A stretch of DNA of 64,000 bases from Glaciimonas immobilis. Its GTDB lineage: Bacteria; Pseudomonadota; Gammaproteobacteria; Burkholderiales; Burkholderiaceae_D. The position numbers and the translations under genes are program-made. The DNA lies in the NCBI RefSeq assembly GCF_011947285.1, contig NZ_JAAOZT010000012.1, forward strand, positions 186,001-250,000, in the 5' to 3' direction. Of this stretch, positions 32,414-42,379 are shown in pieces. How positions within the stretch are numbered: the stretch's first letter is position 1; each line of letters starts with the position of its first letter. The notes beneath the pieces are model-generated. The model was not told where the DNA came from. It saw only the letters and a list, made by a program, of their open reading frames with translations, and made no database searches.

Positions 32414-33574
32414 TTAAAATGAACGCGGCAAACCGAGCACATGCTCAGCGACGTACGAGAGAATCAGATTGGTGGAAATGGGCGCAACCTGATATAAACG
32501 GGTTTCACGGAATTTACGCTCAACATCGTATTCACACGCAAAACCGAACCCGCCATGAAATTGCAGGCATGCATTGGCGGCTTCCCACGAGGCGTCGGCG
32601 GCCAACATTTTTGCCATATTGGCTTCCGTGCCGCATGGCAGATGGGCATCGAATAGCTCGCAGGCTTTCAAACGCATCAAATTGGCTGCTTCGAGATTGA
32701 TGTAGGCTTTGGCAATTGGAAACTGAACGCCCTGATTCTGACCGATGGGACGACCAAAAACGATGCGCTCATTGACGTATTTGGTGACTTTATCGATAAA
32801 CCAGTAACCATCGCCAATGCACTCCGCAGCAATCAGCGCACGCTCGGCGTTGAGGCCATCAAGGATGTAGCGGAAACCCTTACCCTCTTCGCCAATCAAA
32901 TTTTCTTCTGGAATTTCCAGATTATCGAAAAATAATTCATTGGTCTCATGGTTCACCATGTTCAGGATCGGCTGCACCGTGAGGCCGTTGCCGATCGCAT
33001 CGCGCAAATCGACCACAAAAATGGACATACCTTCGGACTTTTTCTTCACGTCCGCTAATGGCGTGGTCCGTGCCAGCAAAATCATCAGATCGGAATGCTG
33101 GACGCGTGAAATCCAGACCTTCTGGCCGTTGATAATATATTTATTTCCTTTTTTTACTGCGGTAGTTTTGAGCTTGGTGGTATCGGTTCCGGTCGAGGGT
33201 TCGGTCACTGCCATCGACTGCAGACGCAATTCGCCACTGGCAATTTTTGGTAAATAATAATCTTTTTGCTGTTGTGAACCATGGCGTAACAAGGTTCCCA
33301 TGTTGTACATCTGACCGTGACAAGCGCCAGAATTACCACCACATCGATTAATCTCCTCCATGATGACGGAGGCTTCCGTCAGGCCCAGACCGGAGCCGCC
33401 ATACTCTTCCGGAATCAGGGCGGCCAGCCAGCCAGCTTTGGTCAAGGCATTCACAAAAGCCTCTGGGTAGCCGCGCTCTTCATCTATCTTACGAAAGTAG
33501 TCGGCAGGAAATTCCGCGCATAAAGCACGTACGGCATCACGTATTTCCTGGTACGCATCAAGCTTGGTAGACAT
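32414..33574 (-). CDS. Acyl-CoA dehydrogenase
   Basis: 386 residues. N-terminal helical domain with LIPEEYGGSGLGLTEASVIM, the FAD/substrate segment LQSMAVTEPSTGTDTTKLKT, YIINGQKVWISRVQHSDLMI, and the C-terminal FHGGFGFACEYDVERKFRET block. It introduces a double bond into an acyl-CoA using FAD and ETF. First gene of the operon read leftward (acyl-CoA dehydrogenase, CaiB, MmgE/PrpD, CitE-like lyase). Its substrate could be a saturated branched C5 dicarboxyl-CoA, which would feed the hydratase (inference). Confidence 0.92.
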   Translation of the reverse strand: MSTKLDAYQEIRDAVRALCAEFPADYFRKIDEERGYPEAFVNALTKAGWLAALIPEEYGGSGLGLTEASVIMEEINRCGGNSGACHGQMYNMGTLLRHGSQQQKDYYLPKIASGELRLQSMAVTEPSTGTDTTKLKTTAVKKGNKYIINGQKVWISRVQHSDLMILLARTTPLADVKKKSEGMSIFVVDLRDAIGNGLTVQPILNMVNHETNELFFDNLEIPEENLIGEEGKGFRYILDGLNAERALIAAECIGDGYWFIDKVTKYVNERIVFGRPIGQNQGVQFPIAKAYINLEAANLMRLKACELFDAHLPCGTEANMAKMLAADASWEAANACLQFHGGFGFACEYDVERKFRETRLYQVAPISTNLILSYVAEHVLGLPRSF

Positions 33575-34174
33575 CGAACGAGTTCCTAATTTTAGTTAAA
33601 GTGGCTCACGGGCGAGCGAAACAATAGTTTTTTTGGAGTGTGCTCCGGAACTTGTTCGGAAACAATCAACATTTTCAGAAGGGGACCTATGCCGCAGGTT
33701 AAGTGTAGATATTCGATCAGCACGTCGTAGGGCCATTTTCACCCCACTTAAAGGTTAGATTGAAAGTCCCCCTTCGCGGATGGCGTTGCGTTGATGATTT
33801 TTGCTCTCCGGTATTGGGAGTCATGAATCGCATGGTCGGACATCAGTCATTGACCGAAATATGCCACGTCACAATCCCTGTACAAGCGCGTACCGGCAGG
33901 ACACACAATCCGGATCGGGCAATGATCTGCGCGCGTTCTTCCAGCGAAATCATTCGTCCTCGCCCTCCTCCCACAGGGCGGGCGTTTTTTTGCATCACCA
34001 GCAACGCAGCAGCTTCTGTCAGGATCCTATTTTTACGTGTCGTGGTCTAATAAAAACGGCCAGCTCAACAATGATTTATTAAAAAAACGCCAGCCTTCTG
34101 TGCCCGAGAAACGAAATAAATTATCAATTCATCAACAAGATAGCAAAGAAGCTTTTACGTTAGTGCAGTGCTGC
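33575..34174. other. Gene-poor junction between the catabolic operon and the PKS island
   Basis: About 600 nt with no frame I can support. It includes the promoter region of the acyl-CoA dehydrogenase operon and a rho-independent-type hairpin on the + strand at 33961-33991. Base composition changes to AT-rich toward its right end. Confidence 0.45.
33961..33991 (+). terminator. Rho-independent-type terminator without an intact upstream gene
   Basis: CGCCCT (33961-33966) pairs with AGGGCG (33975-33980), followed by GGCG and a run of seven T (33985-33991). No intact + strand gene precedes it, so it may be the remnant end of a lost gene. Confidence 0.55.
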
Positions 34175-34870
34175 GGGGTGTGATAGTCCGTCGTGCTGAT
34201 TATTATCAACACCGAGCTGTTAACTTGGTTAATGTGATGCCAATGACGCAAGTGAAGGCGGTGCTCTCTGCCACTGGCCGCACTTACGGCAGTCTCGGAT
34301 ATGTCACGCATTAGCTGCGCAAGGGATAAAAATAGGACGTTATCGGGTGAAAAGCTTAATGCGTCAAAGTCAACTGCGACCAGTATGGAAGCGCAAATTT
34401 ATTTACATAACTGATAGCAAACATCACATGCCAGTAGCAGAAAATATTTTTTACTCGTTAGTTTGGGATTGCGCAAGCTGACGTGGCGTGGGTGTCCGAT
34501 ATTACCTATGTTTGGACCAAGCAAGGTTGGTTATATTTGGCACCGGTGTTGGACTTATATTCACGCAAAATCGTCGGCTCGACATGCGCTTTCGCCATGC
34601 AAACGAATTTAATTTCTAAAGCATTATTGATGGCTATACAGTTGCGTCAACTCGCTTCAGGAGTGGTTTTTCACTCAAATCGTGGCATCCACTATGCCAG
34701 TGCTAAGTATCAAACTTTGTTGGTTTAACACGGCATTATCTGCAGTATGAGTCGTCGCGCAAATTACTGGAATAACGCTGTCATAGAACGTTTCTTTTTG
34801 AATTTGAAATGGAGCGTGTAAAGAAAAAAGAATATGCCAATCACGCAGAAGCTGTTGATTGGAAAAGTGA
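34175..34870 (+). pseudogene. Decayed IS3-family transposase (OrfB, rve domain)
   Basis: Homology to IS3-type OrfB can be followed through several frames: RRADYYQHRAVNLV and KAVLSATGRTYGSLGYV (about 34185-34310), then after a frameshift RYRVKSLMRQSQLRPVWKRK and DSKHHMPVAENIF (about 34340-34455). Next is the integrase core AWVSDITYVWTKQGWLYLAP with LDLYSRKIVGS (34483-34728), then CSMSRRANYWNNAVIERFFL and YANHAEAVDW (about 34740-34865). Several stops and frameshifts break the frame, and a canonical HSDRGSQYAS is degraded to HSNRGIHYAS. No clear terminal repeats were found. It marks the left edge of the PKS island. Confidence 0.85.
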
Positions 34871-35040
34871 TGATTACGTAGAAGTTGAAACAACCATAAA
34901 ACCATAATGCAGAAAAATTTCATGTGAAATCTCGCCGCATTCAAACACAAACAGCTCGGATCGGTTGATGGTGATATGCGTTCGTTTATTGCTCTGGATA
35001 ATTTGCAAGAAGCTCTGTTTTCACTGAATTTAAATTGGAC

Positions 35041-38000
35041 ATGCATATGATATCTGAGCAGAATATATATGATTTTCAAAATCTCCCAGCGTTATTGCAG
35101 TATCGTGCGTCGTCTCTGCCTAGCAAGGTCATTTATTCTTTCTTGCGCAATGCTGATCAGATTGAAACCACGATCACTTATGATGCATTGAAAAAGCGCG
35201 CTTTTTCTGTAAGTGCATACCTGATGAAAAATAGCGAGCCAGGTAGCCGAATCGCACTATTATTTCCCCAGTGCCCGGGGTTTCTTTATGCGTTTTGGGG
35301 ATGTCTCTGCGCCGGTCGAATTGCCGTTCCTCTCCCTCCACCACGTATTTCACATTTACAGGAGACATTAGCAAAAATCAAAGACATCATTGATTCAGCG
35401 GCACCTCAAATCATATTAACCACGCGTGAAATAAAAAAAGCGGTGCAGCTCCTCAAGCTTGAAGAGCAGATACTGTCAAATTTCATATGGTTAGCGGTTG
35501 AGGATATTGACATCGATGAAATAGATTTCGCTGTGATTAGTACGCCCGATAACGTCGCCATGCTCCAATACACATCTGGCTCAACTTCTCTGCCTAAAGG
35601 TGTGATGCTGACCCATGAAAACTTGCTGAGTAATATGCATTACTTCGAGCAAGGCATGGTACATGGCTCTGCTGCAAGAGTACTTACCTGGCTCCCACCT
35701 TTTCATGATCTTGGGCTGATATATGGCCTGCTTACGCCTGTTTATGTAGACGCGTCCTGCTATATTATGCCGGGTCCGATTTTTGCCCAACAGCCCGGGC
35801 GTTGGATTCAAGCAATCAGCCACTTCCGTATCACCCACACAGCTGCACCTAACTTCGCCTATGACAGTGCCCGCAAGAGCGTAACTGACGCGCAACTTGC
35901 GATGCTTGACTTGTCTTGCTGGAGCAGTGCACTCAACGGTGGCGAACCCGTACGGGCCAAGACGATGAATGACTTTGCCGAACGTTTTGCCGCGGTTGGT
36001 TTCGATAGATGCGTATTCAATCCTTGTTGGGGGCTTGCCGAAGCAAGTTGTATTGTGACGGCGACCCATAACGGTAGCGTTTCCTCTTTGCGTCATGATC
36101 GCCGTATTCCACAAGTTATATATGTTAACGGTCCGGCACTATCCAGCGGTGAAATTGTATATAGCGAACAGCATGCATCCGATGCCATTGCACTCTGTAG
36201 CTCAGGATCGGCATTAGCCGATACTGTATTGTCTATTGTGGATCCGCAGCACCTTACGATCAGCGCACCTGATACCGTCGGTGAAATTTGGGTTGATAAC
36301 CGCGCCGTGGCTGCTGGCTATTGGGAACAAGCAGAAAAAACAGCAGAAATTTTTGCATGGAATATCGCACAGGAGCCTGAGCACCGAAGCTATATGCGAA
36401 CCGGTGACCTTGGATTTATACGTGATGGGCAGCTATTCGTCACGGGACGAATGAAGGATATTGTCATTATCAGAGGTCAATGCCATTACCCACAAGATAT
36501 CGAATGCGCCTTGGAATCGGCGCATCCAGAGATTCGGCAGGGTTCAGTCATCGTATTCTCGATTCAGACTGATAATCGAGAGGCCGTTGCAGCAGTTATT
36601 GAAGTATCTCGTCACTTTAAGCTCGGTGATAATACTAGTGAAATATTGAATGCACTGCGTAGAGTCGCCGCAGAAAACTGCGGGTTACAACTGGAAGCAA
36701 TCACCTTAATCGCATTAGGTACGTTGCCAAGAACGACAAGCGGCAAAGTTCAGAGAGCCAGGGCACGGCGACAGTTTCTTGACCGACAGCTTTCTGTCAA
36801 ATTGCAGTGGGTTCTACCAGAATTGGCAGGCATGCTGCAGTTTCCCGAGCAAGATATCTGTATACCCACGCACGCTCTGATCGCCGCCCCTGCTGTTCAT
36901 CCAGATGAACAGCATATTTATAAATGGCTAGTACTGTGGATAGCTAAAACTAGTGGGCTAGATATATCAGCGATACAAGGCAACATACCGTTGAGTGACT
37001 ATGGACTTGATTCGATCACCGTGGTTATGCTAAGCGGTGAAATGGCAAAGCAATTCGGTCTGTCTGATCTGTCACCAAGTACCGCTTATGACTATCCAAC
37101 AGTCAAAGCACTGGCTGAACATATTGCACAACGCATCACCAATACATCACAGACTAAAACTTCTGCGACTTTGCAAGCATCAGATACGTTACCCGACAGC
37201 ATTGCCATCATCGGTATGTCCTGTCGTGTTCCTGGTGCGGCTGATCTTGCGACGTTCTGGTCGCTGATTAAATCAGGTGCATGTTCGGTAGGGAAAATGC
37301 CACTTGAGCGTCAAGCGCTTTTGCGTCGCTTAGGCTGTGACCCTGAGGACATGTATTGCGGCTATCTAAACGACATCGATAAATTTGACCCGGCTTTTTT
37401 CAATATATCTCCGCGTGAAGCCGAGCAAATGGATCCGCAACAGCGCCTGTTGTTGCAGACGACCTGGCATGCAATGGAACATGCAGGATTAACCCGTGAT
37501 ATGTTAGATGGTTCCCGTACCGGCGTTTTCGTAGCGTTGTGTGCGACTGACTATGCAACATTATGCTCACGTGAAGGCATCTCACTTGATGGGCATGCGG
37601 GTGCAGGGCTGGCAACTAGTATTGCAGCAAGCAGGATATCTTATTGCTTTAATCTGAGGGGTCCGAGTTTAGTCATCGACACCGCTTGCTCATCTTCACT
37701 CGTTGCGATACATCAAGCTGTACAAAGTCTTGAACGCGGAGATTGCGACACGGCAGTCGTGGCCGGAGTAAACCTCATACTTAGTCCGCTTTTTAGCAGT
37801 CTGTTTAAAAGAGCAGGAATGTTATCTCCTACTGGCATGTGCCATAGTTTTGATACTGCTGCCGATGGTTATGTGCGCAGTGAAGGTGTTGCTGCGGTTA
37901 TTCTTACGCGTGCAGATATTGCTCGGACCCGCCAGGATCGCGTACTCGCCTGGATTGCAGGAACGGCAATCAATCAGGATGGTCGTAGTTTTGGTTTAAC

Positions 38001-41000
38001 AGCACCTAACGGTGAAGCGCAACGTGAAGTCATGCGTGCTGCCTTAAAGGATGCTGGCATTCTTGCCACCGCAGTTAATTATGTCGAGGCGCATGGTACA
38101 GGAACCGTGCTTGGGGATGCGATTGAGTATAGTGCCCTTGCAGACATTTACGGAAGTCAACGAGACACCCCCTGTCAGATTGGTGCTGTGAAGGCCAATA
38201 TCGGTCATCTTGAAGCGACAGCTGGCCTCGCGAGTTTGATCAAGGTTATCCTGTGTCTGCGTGAGCAATCGGCCCCGCCACTGGCAGGATTTACTGTTCT
38301 CAATCCTACTTTTCCAAAAGCAAAGGGGCTGAAATTCGCATCCGACTCTTCAGAGCCGGTGGTGATGGAATATGGTGGTATGACGTCAATGGGTTTTGGT
38401 GGCACGAATGCCCATGTCATTCTTAAACGGGCTAATAATCCTGAGGCCTCAGTATTTGCTGAAGGACCTCGTATTCTGCCCCTGGCTGCCGCTTCAGCTG
38501 AGAGTCTTAACGATTTACTTACTCTCTGTGCTAAACATCTCAAATCTGCACCGGAACAATGGCAGGGTTTTACGGTCGCTTCTGCACATTATCGTTCTGC
38601 ATTACCGTATCGGTTAGCTGTCGTTGGTAAGAATGCCGATGACATGATTGAACGCTTGCTCGCCAAAGTTGGTACATACAAAGCTGTGCCAGTGCATAGG
38701 CCACCACGCATTGCTTTTGTCTTTAGTGGACAAGGCGTACAACAAGTTGACATGGGAAGGCAATGGTACGAAAAAGTACCAATTTTTCGAAATAAAGTCG
38801 ACCAATGTGACGATCTTCTGAAGTCGCGCTGCGGGGCATCGGTACGCGATCTTTTCGATGGTTCATTAGCGATAGATGTGGTCAAAGCGCGGATTGCGCA
38901 TACCTCCGATGCGCAATTGATGATTGCTGTTTGCGAACTGGCACTTGCAACTTGGTTAACTGAGTGCGGACTGACTCCCGATTGTGTATTTGGCCACAGC
39001 CTCGGTGAATATGTGGCGGCCCATGTTGCCGGGGCACTTAGTCTGGACGACACGCTATATCTGATACATATACGGGGGCAAGCCATGAATGCTGCACCAG
39101 ATGGCGGCATGCTGGCAGTACGCGCTTCGTTAGATAGAGTGCAGACACTCATAGCGCACCACAGTCTGGATGTCGAACTTGCCGCTATCAACTCGTCCGA
39201 AGACGTTACTGTCGCCGGTACAGTAGCAACACTTGAGCAATTCTCCAGGCTATGTCAGAGCCAGAATATGATGGTGATACCGTTACCTGTTGCTAAGGCT
39301 TTTCATTCTTCGCATATGACTGAGGCCGCTTCGCAATTAGCACAAAAAGCGGTCGCTATTATCAGCCAGCCACCGCGTATCCCTCTCTTTGGAAATGCAG
39401 AAGGTTCCAGAGTGGCGGTCTGTGATGCAAAACATTGGATGCATCATATGCGGGCATCGGTGAAATTTGGAGCGTGTACCGATGAAGCACTCGCTGAAGG
39501 CTATACAGTGATGATAGAACTGGGAGGGCGGGCGCTACAGCCATTTCTCTCCAAAGTATCACCAGACCGTGGCGTAGCGGTCGCAATGGCAGCAGGACGG
39601 GGTGAGTGGGAGAATGCACTATTGACGTTTTCTGAATTATATATGCTAGGCCTTAACATCAAATGGCCAGCAATATATGAAAATGAAATATCGACGCCAG
39701 ACCTGTTGCCTTCCTATCCGTTTTCGCTCCAATCGTATTGGTTGGATCAGGAACCCGGTGCCGCGATAGTCACCAATCGTCAGTTGGCGGGTCAACCACT
39801 TTCAGATAATTCCGCTACACACGATACTGAAGCGCGCGTCGATACCGAGCAAGAACTCAAAATTATTTTGGGAAAAATGCTAAAACTTGCGCCAGACTCT
39901 CTTGATACTTCCCTTAGCTTTCTTGATCTTGGTGCTGACTCTTTAGTACTAATCGAAATGACACAAGTCATCGAAAAGCAATTTGATATCAAGCTAACGG
40001 TGCAACAACTGTTCAGTGAACAAAATACGTTAAAAGCGCTCTGTTCCTTCATGGGTAAAAGCGGAAAAAGTATTACTGCATCCCTCCCTGCCATCCCGCG
40101 TCCATCAATGATACAACCAGAAAAATTACAAGAACCAATCAATGTTTCGGAGACCGGAACAGAGGCGTTAGCAGCAATGACGGGAGCAGTGACAGCTGAG
40201 GTTGACGCGCATCTCCCATATCATGCCTTGTTTAAACATCAGTTGGACACCTTCCGGCATTTGGTTGAATCACAGATATCCTTGATGCAGAGCATAGGCA
40301 GTCAGCCTCATCACCAAAATCACGCGTCTTTTACTGCCGAGATCAGTCAAAGTAATTTGTCCAGGCAGTCCATGATCCCCCCATTTAAGCCATTTCAGGT
40401 TAACCATTCAACTACTTCGCAACCATTAAAAAATGCGCTAAATCAGTTTGCAGTCGCCGCATTTACATGCGCATTAACATCAATCGGTGAAAGTGGAGCG
40501 GTAGTACTTCCGGAGAGCGTAGATGCATTTTCCAGGAAATTAGGCGTGGTACCAGAACGACTTCAGCTCTGGCGTCGCGTGTGTACGCATCTGGCCGACG
40601 CAGGAATAATGCGTATCAACGAAGACGTTATTCAGAGCGTTTCTCTACCTAATCATAGTAAGGCTCTTATTGCTCTGGAAACGGCGTTGGAAACGTATAA
40701 AACTGTCATGCCATTAGATTCTGCGAAAACAAGTTGTGCGACTTTATTACTGAGGTGTGCCAGGCAACTGGCGAATGTTTTGACCGGGTATAAAAACGGA
40801 GCAGAGGTTTTGTTTTCCGGAAATGGAATAGATGAAGTTGCCGCAATTTACGCGACTGCACCGGGAACCGATGGCGTACATTCTGCTTTAGCTGAAACAT
40901 TTCAATACGTGCTGAAAAACAGAATGGCATTTGATCGCCCCCTGCATATTTTGGAAGTGGGCGCCGGAACAGGTACGACTACCCACAAACTATTGCCACA

Positions 41001-41475
41001 GGTAGCATCGGTAAAAAACACCGCACAGCATTACCTGTTTACCGATATTTCCCCTGCTTTTGTTAACCGTGCACGTAAGACCTTTGAGAGTTGCTCTTTC
41101 ATGGAATTCGCTGTGTTCGATCTTGAGCGCGAGATTGAGGAGCAGTCGTTACCGCATCAGCAATTCGATTTTATTATCGCCGCCAACGTTGTTCACAGCA
41201 CCGCCGACTTACACGCCTCCCTTGGTCGCTTGCATAGCATGCTAACGCCGCATGGCACACTACTTCTGGTGGAATGTATTGCACAACAACCGTGGCTGGA
41301 TTTGATTTTTGGTCTTACAGATGGTTGGTGGCGCTACATTGATACTGCATTGCGCCGCGAGGGCCCATTATTGAACGAAAAAACATGGCACAGTGTGTTG
41401 GAAAAACAAGAATGGCAGGAGGTGAAGGTTTGCACTTTTGACGATACGCAAGCCCTGGTGTATGCCCGTCGATAA
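35041..41475 (+). CDS. FAAL-ACP-KS-AT-ACP-methyltransferase polyketide synthase
   Basis: 2144 residues. (1) Fatty acyl-AMP ligase, ~1-590: YTSGSTSLPKGVMLTH, LPPFHDLGLIYGLL. (2) ACP, ~625-695, Ser in GLDSITVV. (3) Ketosynthase, ~715-1135: DTACSSSL (Cys ~883), EAHGTGT, KANIGHLEA. (4) Acyltransferase, ~1215-1500: GHSLGEYVAAH (Ser ~1320), with KAFHSSH suggesting malonyl-CoA. (5) ACP, ~1570-1640, Ser in GADSLVLI. (6) Long linker, then a SAM methyltransferase, ~1900-2110, with ILEVGAGTGTTTH. No ketoreductase, dehydratase or thioesterase domain. It should activate a fatty acid, extend it once and methylate it. Start is the ATG at 35041 or 35047; no good ribosome site is visible. AT-richer than its neighbours. 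Confidence 0.93.
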   Translation: MHMISEQNIYDFQNLPALLQYRASSLPSKVIYSFLRNADQIETTITYDALKKRAFSVSAYLMKNSEPGSRIALLFPQCPGFLYAFWGCLCAGRIAVPLPPPRISHLQETLAKIKDIIDSAAPQIILTTREIKKAVQLLKLEEQILSNFIWLAVEDIDIDEIDFAVISTPDNVAMLQYTSGSTSLPKGVMLTHENLLSNMHYFEQGMVHGSAARVLTWLPPFHDLGLIYGLLTPVYVDASCYIMPGPIFAQQPGRWIQAISHFRITHTAAPNFAYDSARKSVTDAQLAMLDLSCWSSALNGGEPVRAKTMNDFAERFAAVGFDRCVFNPCWGLAEASCIVTATHNGSVSSLRHDRRIPQVIYVNGPALSSGEIVYSEQHASDAIALCSSGSALADTVLSIVDPQHLTISAPDTVGEIWVDNRAVAAGYWEQAEKTAEIFAWNIAQEPEHRSYMRTGDLGFIRDGQLFVTGRMKDIVIIRGQCHYPQDIECALESAHPEIRQGSVIVFSIQTDNREAVAAVIEVSRHFKLGDNTSEILNALRRVAAENCGLQLEAITLIALGTLPRTTSGKVQRARARRQFLDRQLSVKLQWVLPELAGMLQFPEQDICIPTHALIAAPAVHPDEQHIYKWLVLWIAKTSGLDISAIQGNIPLSDYGLDSITVVMLSGEMAKQFGLSDLSPSTAYDYPTVKALAEHIAQRITNTSQTKTSATLQASDTLPDSIAIIGMSCRVPGAADLATFWSLIKSGACSVGKMPLERQALLRRLGCDPEDMYCGYLNDIDKFDPAFFNISPREAEQMDPQQRLLLQTTWHAMEHAGLTRDMLDGSRTGVFVALCATDYATLCSREGISLDGHAGAGLATSIAASRISYCFNLRGPSLVIDTACSSSLVAIHQAVQSLERGDCDTAVVAGVNLILSPLFSSLFKRAGMLSPTGMCHSFDTAADGYVRSEGVAAVILTRADIARTRQDRVLAWIAGTAINQDGRSFGLTAPNGEAQREVMRAALKDAGILATAVNYVEAHGTGTVLGDAIEYSALADIYGSQRDTPCQIGAVKANIGHLEATAGLASLIKVILCLREQSAPPLAGFTVLNPTFPKAKGLKFASDSSEPVVMEYGGMTSMGFGGTNAHVILKRANNPEASVFAEGPRILPLAAASAESLNDLLTLCAKHLKSAPEQWQGFTVASAHYRSALPYRLAVVGKNADDMIERLLAKVGTYKAVPVHRPPRIAFVFSGQGVQQVDMGRQWYEKVPIFRNKVDQCDDLLKSRCGASVRDLFDGSLAIDVVKARIAHTSDAQLMIAVCELALATWLTECGLTPDCVFGHSLGEYVAAHVAGALSLDDTLYLIHIRGQAMNAAPDGGMLAVRASLDRVQTLIAHHSLDVELAAINSSEDVTVAGTVATLEQFSRLCQSQNMMVIPLPVAKAFHSSHMTEAASQLAQKAVAIISQPPRIPLFGNAEGSRVAVCDAKHWMHHMRASVKFGACTDEALAEGYTVMIELGGRALQPFLSKVSPDRGVAVAMAAGRGEWENALLTFSELYMLGLNIKWPAIYENEISTPDLLPSYPFSLQSYWLDQEPGAAIVTNRQLAGQPLSDNSATHDTEARVDTEQELKIILGKMLKLAPDSLDTSLSFLDLGADSLVLIEMTQVIEKQFDIKLTVQQLFSEQNTLKALCSFMGKSGKSITASLPAIPRPSMIQPEKLQEPINVSETGTEALAAMTGAVTAEVDAHLPYHALFKHQLDTFRHLVESQISLMQSIGSQPHHQNHASFTAEISQSNLSRQSMIPPFKPFQVNHSTTSQPLKNALNQFAVAAFTCALTSIGESGAVVLPESVDAFSRKLGVVPERLQLWRRVCTHLADAGIMRINEDVIQSVSLPNHSKALIALETALETYKTVMPLDSAKTSCATLLLRCARQLANVLTGYKNGAEVLFSGNGIDEVAAIYATAPGTDGVHSALAETFQYVLKNRMAFDRPLHILEVGAGTGTTTHKLLPQVASVKNTAQHYLFTDISPAFVNRARKTFESCSFMEFAVFDLEREIEEQSLPHQQFDFIIAANVVHSTADLHASLGRLHSMLTPHGTLLLVECIAQQPWLDLIFGLTDGWWRYIDTALRREGPLLNEKTWHSVLEKQEWQEVKVCTFDDTQALVYARR

Positions 41476-41507
41476 TATTGTAAGAGGCACGTTATCGTTT
41501 GACATAT

Positions 41508-41538
41508 ACCATACACGCACCATACACGCACCATACAC
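41508..41538 (+). repeat. 11-bp tandem repeat between PKS and thioesterase
   Basis: Three units of ACCATACACGC (the third ends ACA), in the 100-nt gap between the PKS stop and the thioesterase ATG. No coding or obvious promoter role. Confidence 0.85.
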
Positions 41539-41574
41539 ATTTTTTCTCGAATAGCTAATGTTCAAGGAATATAT

Positions 41575-42321
41575 ATGAGCAGCACAGCTGGTTGTTGGTT
41601 CACGCATTTGTCAAATCATGCGCAAGCAAATGGGCGTTTATTCACATTTCCATTTGCTGGTGGCGGCCCTTCTGTTTACCGACATTGGCCGGAATTATTG
41701 CCTTCATTGGAAATATTCGCGGCCTGCCTGCCCGGAAGAGAAAGCAGAATCAACGAACCGCATGTAACGTCAATGGATGCGCTGATGGCGCAATTATTGC
41801 CCGCCATTGTGCCGCTTCTGGACCGTGATTTTTTCTTTTACGGCCATAGCATGGGCGCGCTGGTCGCATTCGAATTAGCACATGCGCTCAAGCAGCAGGG
41901 TCTTCGTCAACCGAAATGTCTTTTGATCGGAGCCTGTCAATCGCCGAATATCACTCCTAACAGCCATCGCCTTAATACATTGCCTGATGCACAGTTTTTT
42001 CGTGCGTTATCAACTTATGGCGGACTACCAGAAGGGCTGGCCAACTCAGCAGAATTGCAACAACTGATCTTGCCGACATTACGTGCTGATCTTTCTATCC
42101 CTGCAAGTTACCGATTCTCCGCAAATCCGCCGTTAACTTGTCCCATCATCGCGTTTTGTGGGGAAAGCGACATGATGGTGACTAAGCAGAACATGTCAGG
42201 CTGGCGTGACATGACATCTGCCAGCTATTTTCTTCACGAGATGCCCGGAGATCATTTTTTCCTGCATCCGCAGCGCATCCATCTACTAGAAATGATTAAG
42301 ACCGGAATCAATATTTGGTAG
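41575..42321 (+). CDS. Type II thioesterase (GrsT-like alpha/beta hydrolase)
   Basis: 248 residues. LFTFPFAGGGPSVYRHWPEL at the N-terminus, the nucleophile elbow FYGHSMGALVAFELAHAL, an Asp in FCGESDMMV, and the catalytic His in MPGDHFFLHP. These enzymes clear or release acyl chains from carrier proteins. As the PKS has no internal thioesterase, this protein may be its release enzyme (inference). AAGGAA lies 7 nt before the ATG. 99 nt downstream of the PKS. Confidence 0.92.
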   Translation: MSSTAGCWFTHLSNHAQANGRLFTFPFAGGGPSVYRHWPELLPSLEIFAACLPGRESRINEPHVTSMDALMAQLLPAIVPLLDRDFFFYGHSMGALVAFELAHALKQQGLRQPKCLLIGACQSPNITPNSHRLNTLPDAQFFRALSTYGGLPEGLANSAELQQLILPTLRADLSIPASYRFSANPPLTCPIIAFCGESDMMVTKQNMSGWRDMTSASYFLHEMPGDHFFLHPQRIHLLEMIKTGINIW

Positions 42322-42379
42322 CGTAAAAATAGTATCCATACGCTGATATGAACATTACTTTTTCCTGAAAGTGAAAATC

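Noticed and set aside
33760-34082. Plus-strand frames before the terminator at 33961
   Set aside because: No recognisable product; the frames run through the terminator hairpin and its T-run.
41479-41505. TGTAAGAG just after the PKS stop
   Set aside because: No CGAC at the required distance; ACAT is found there.
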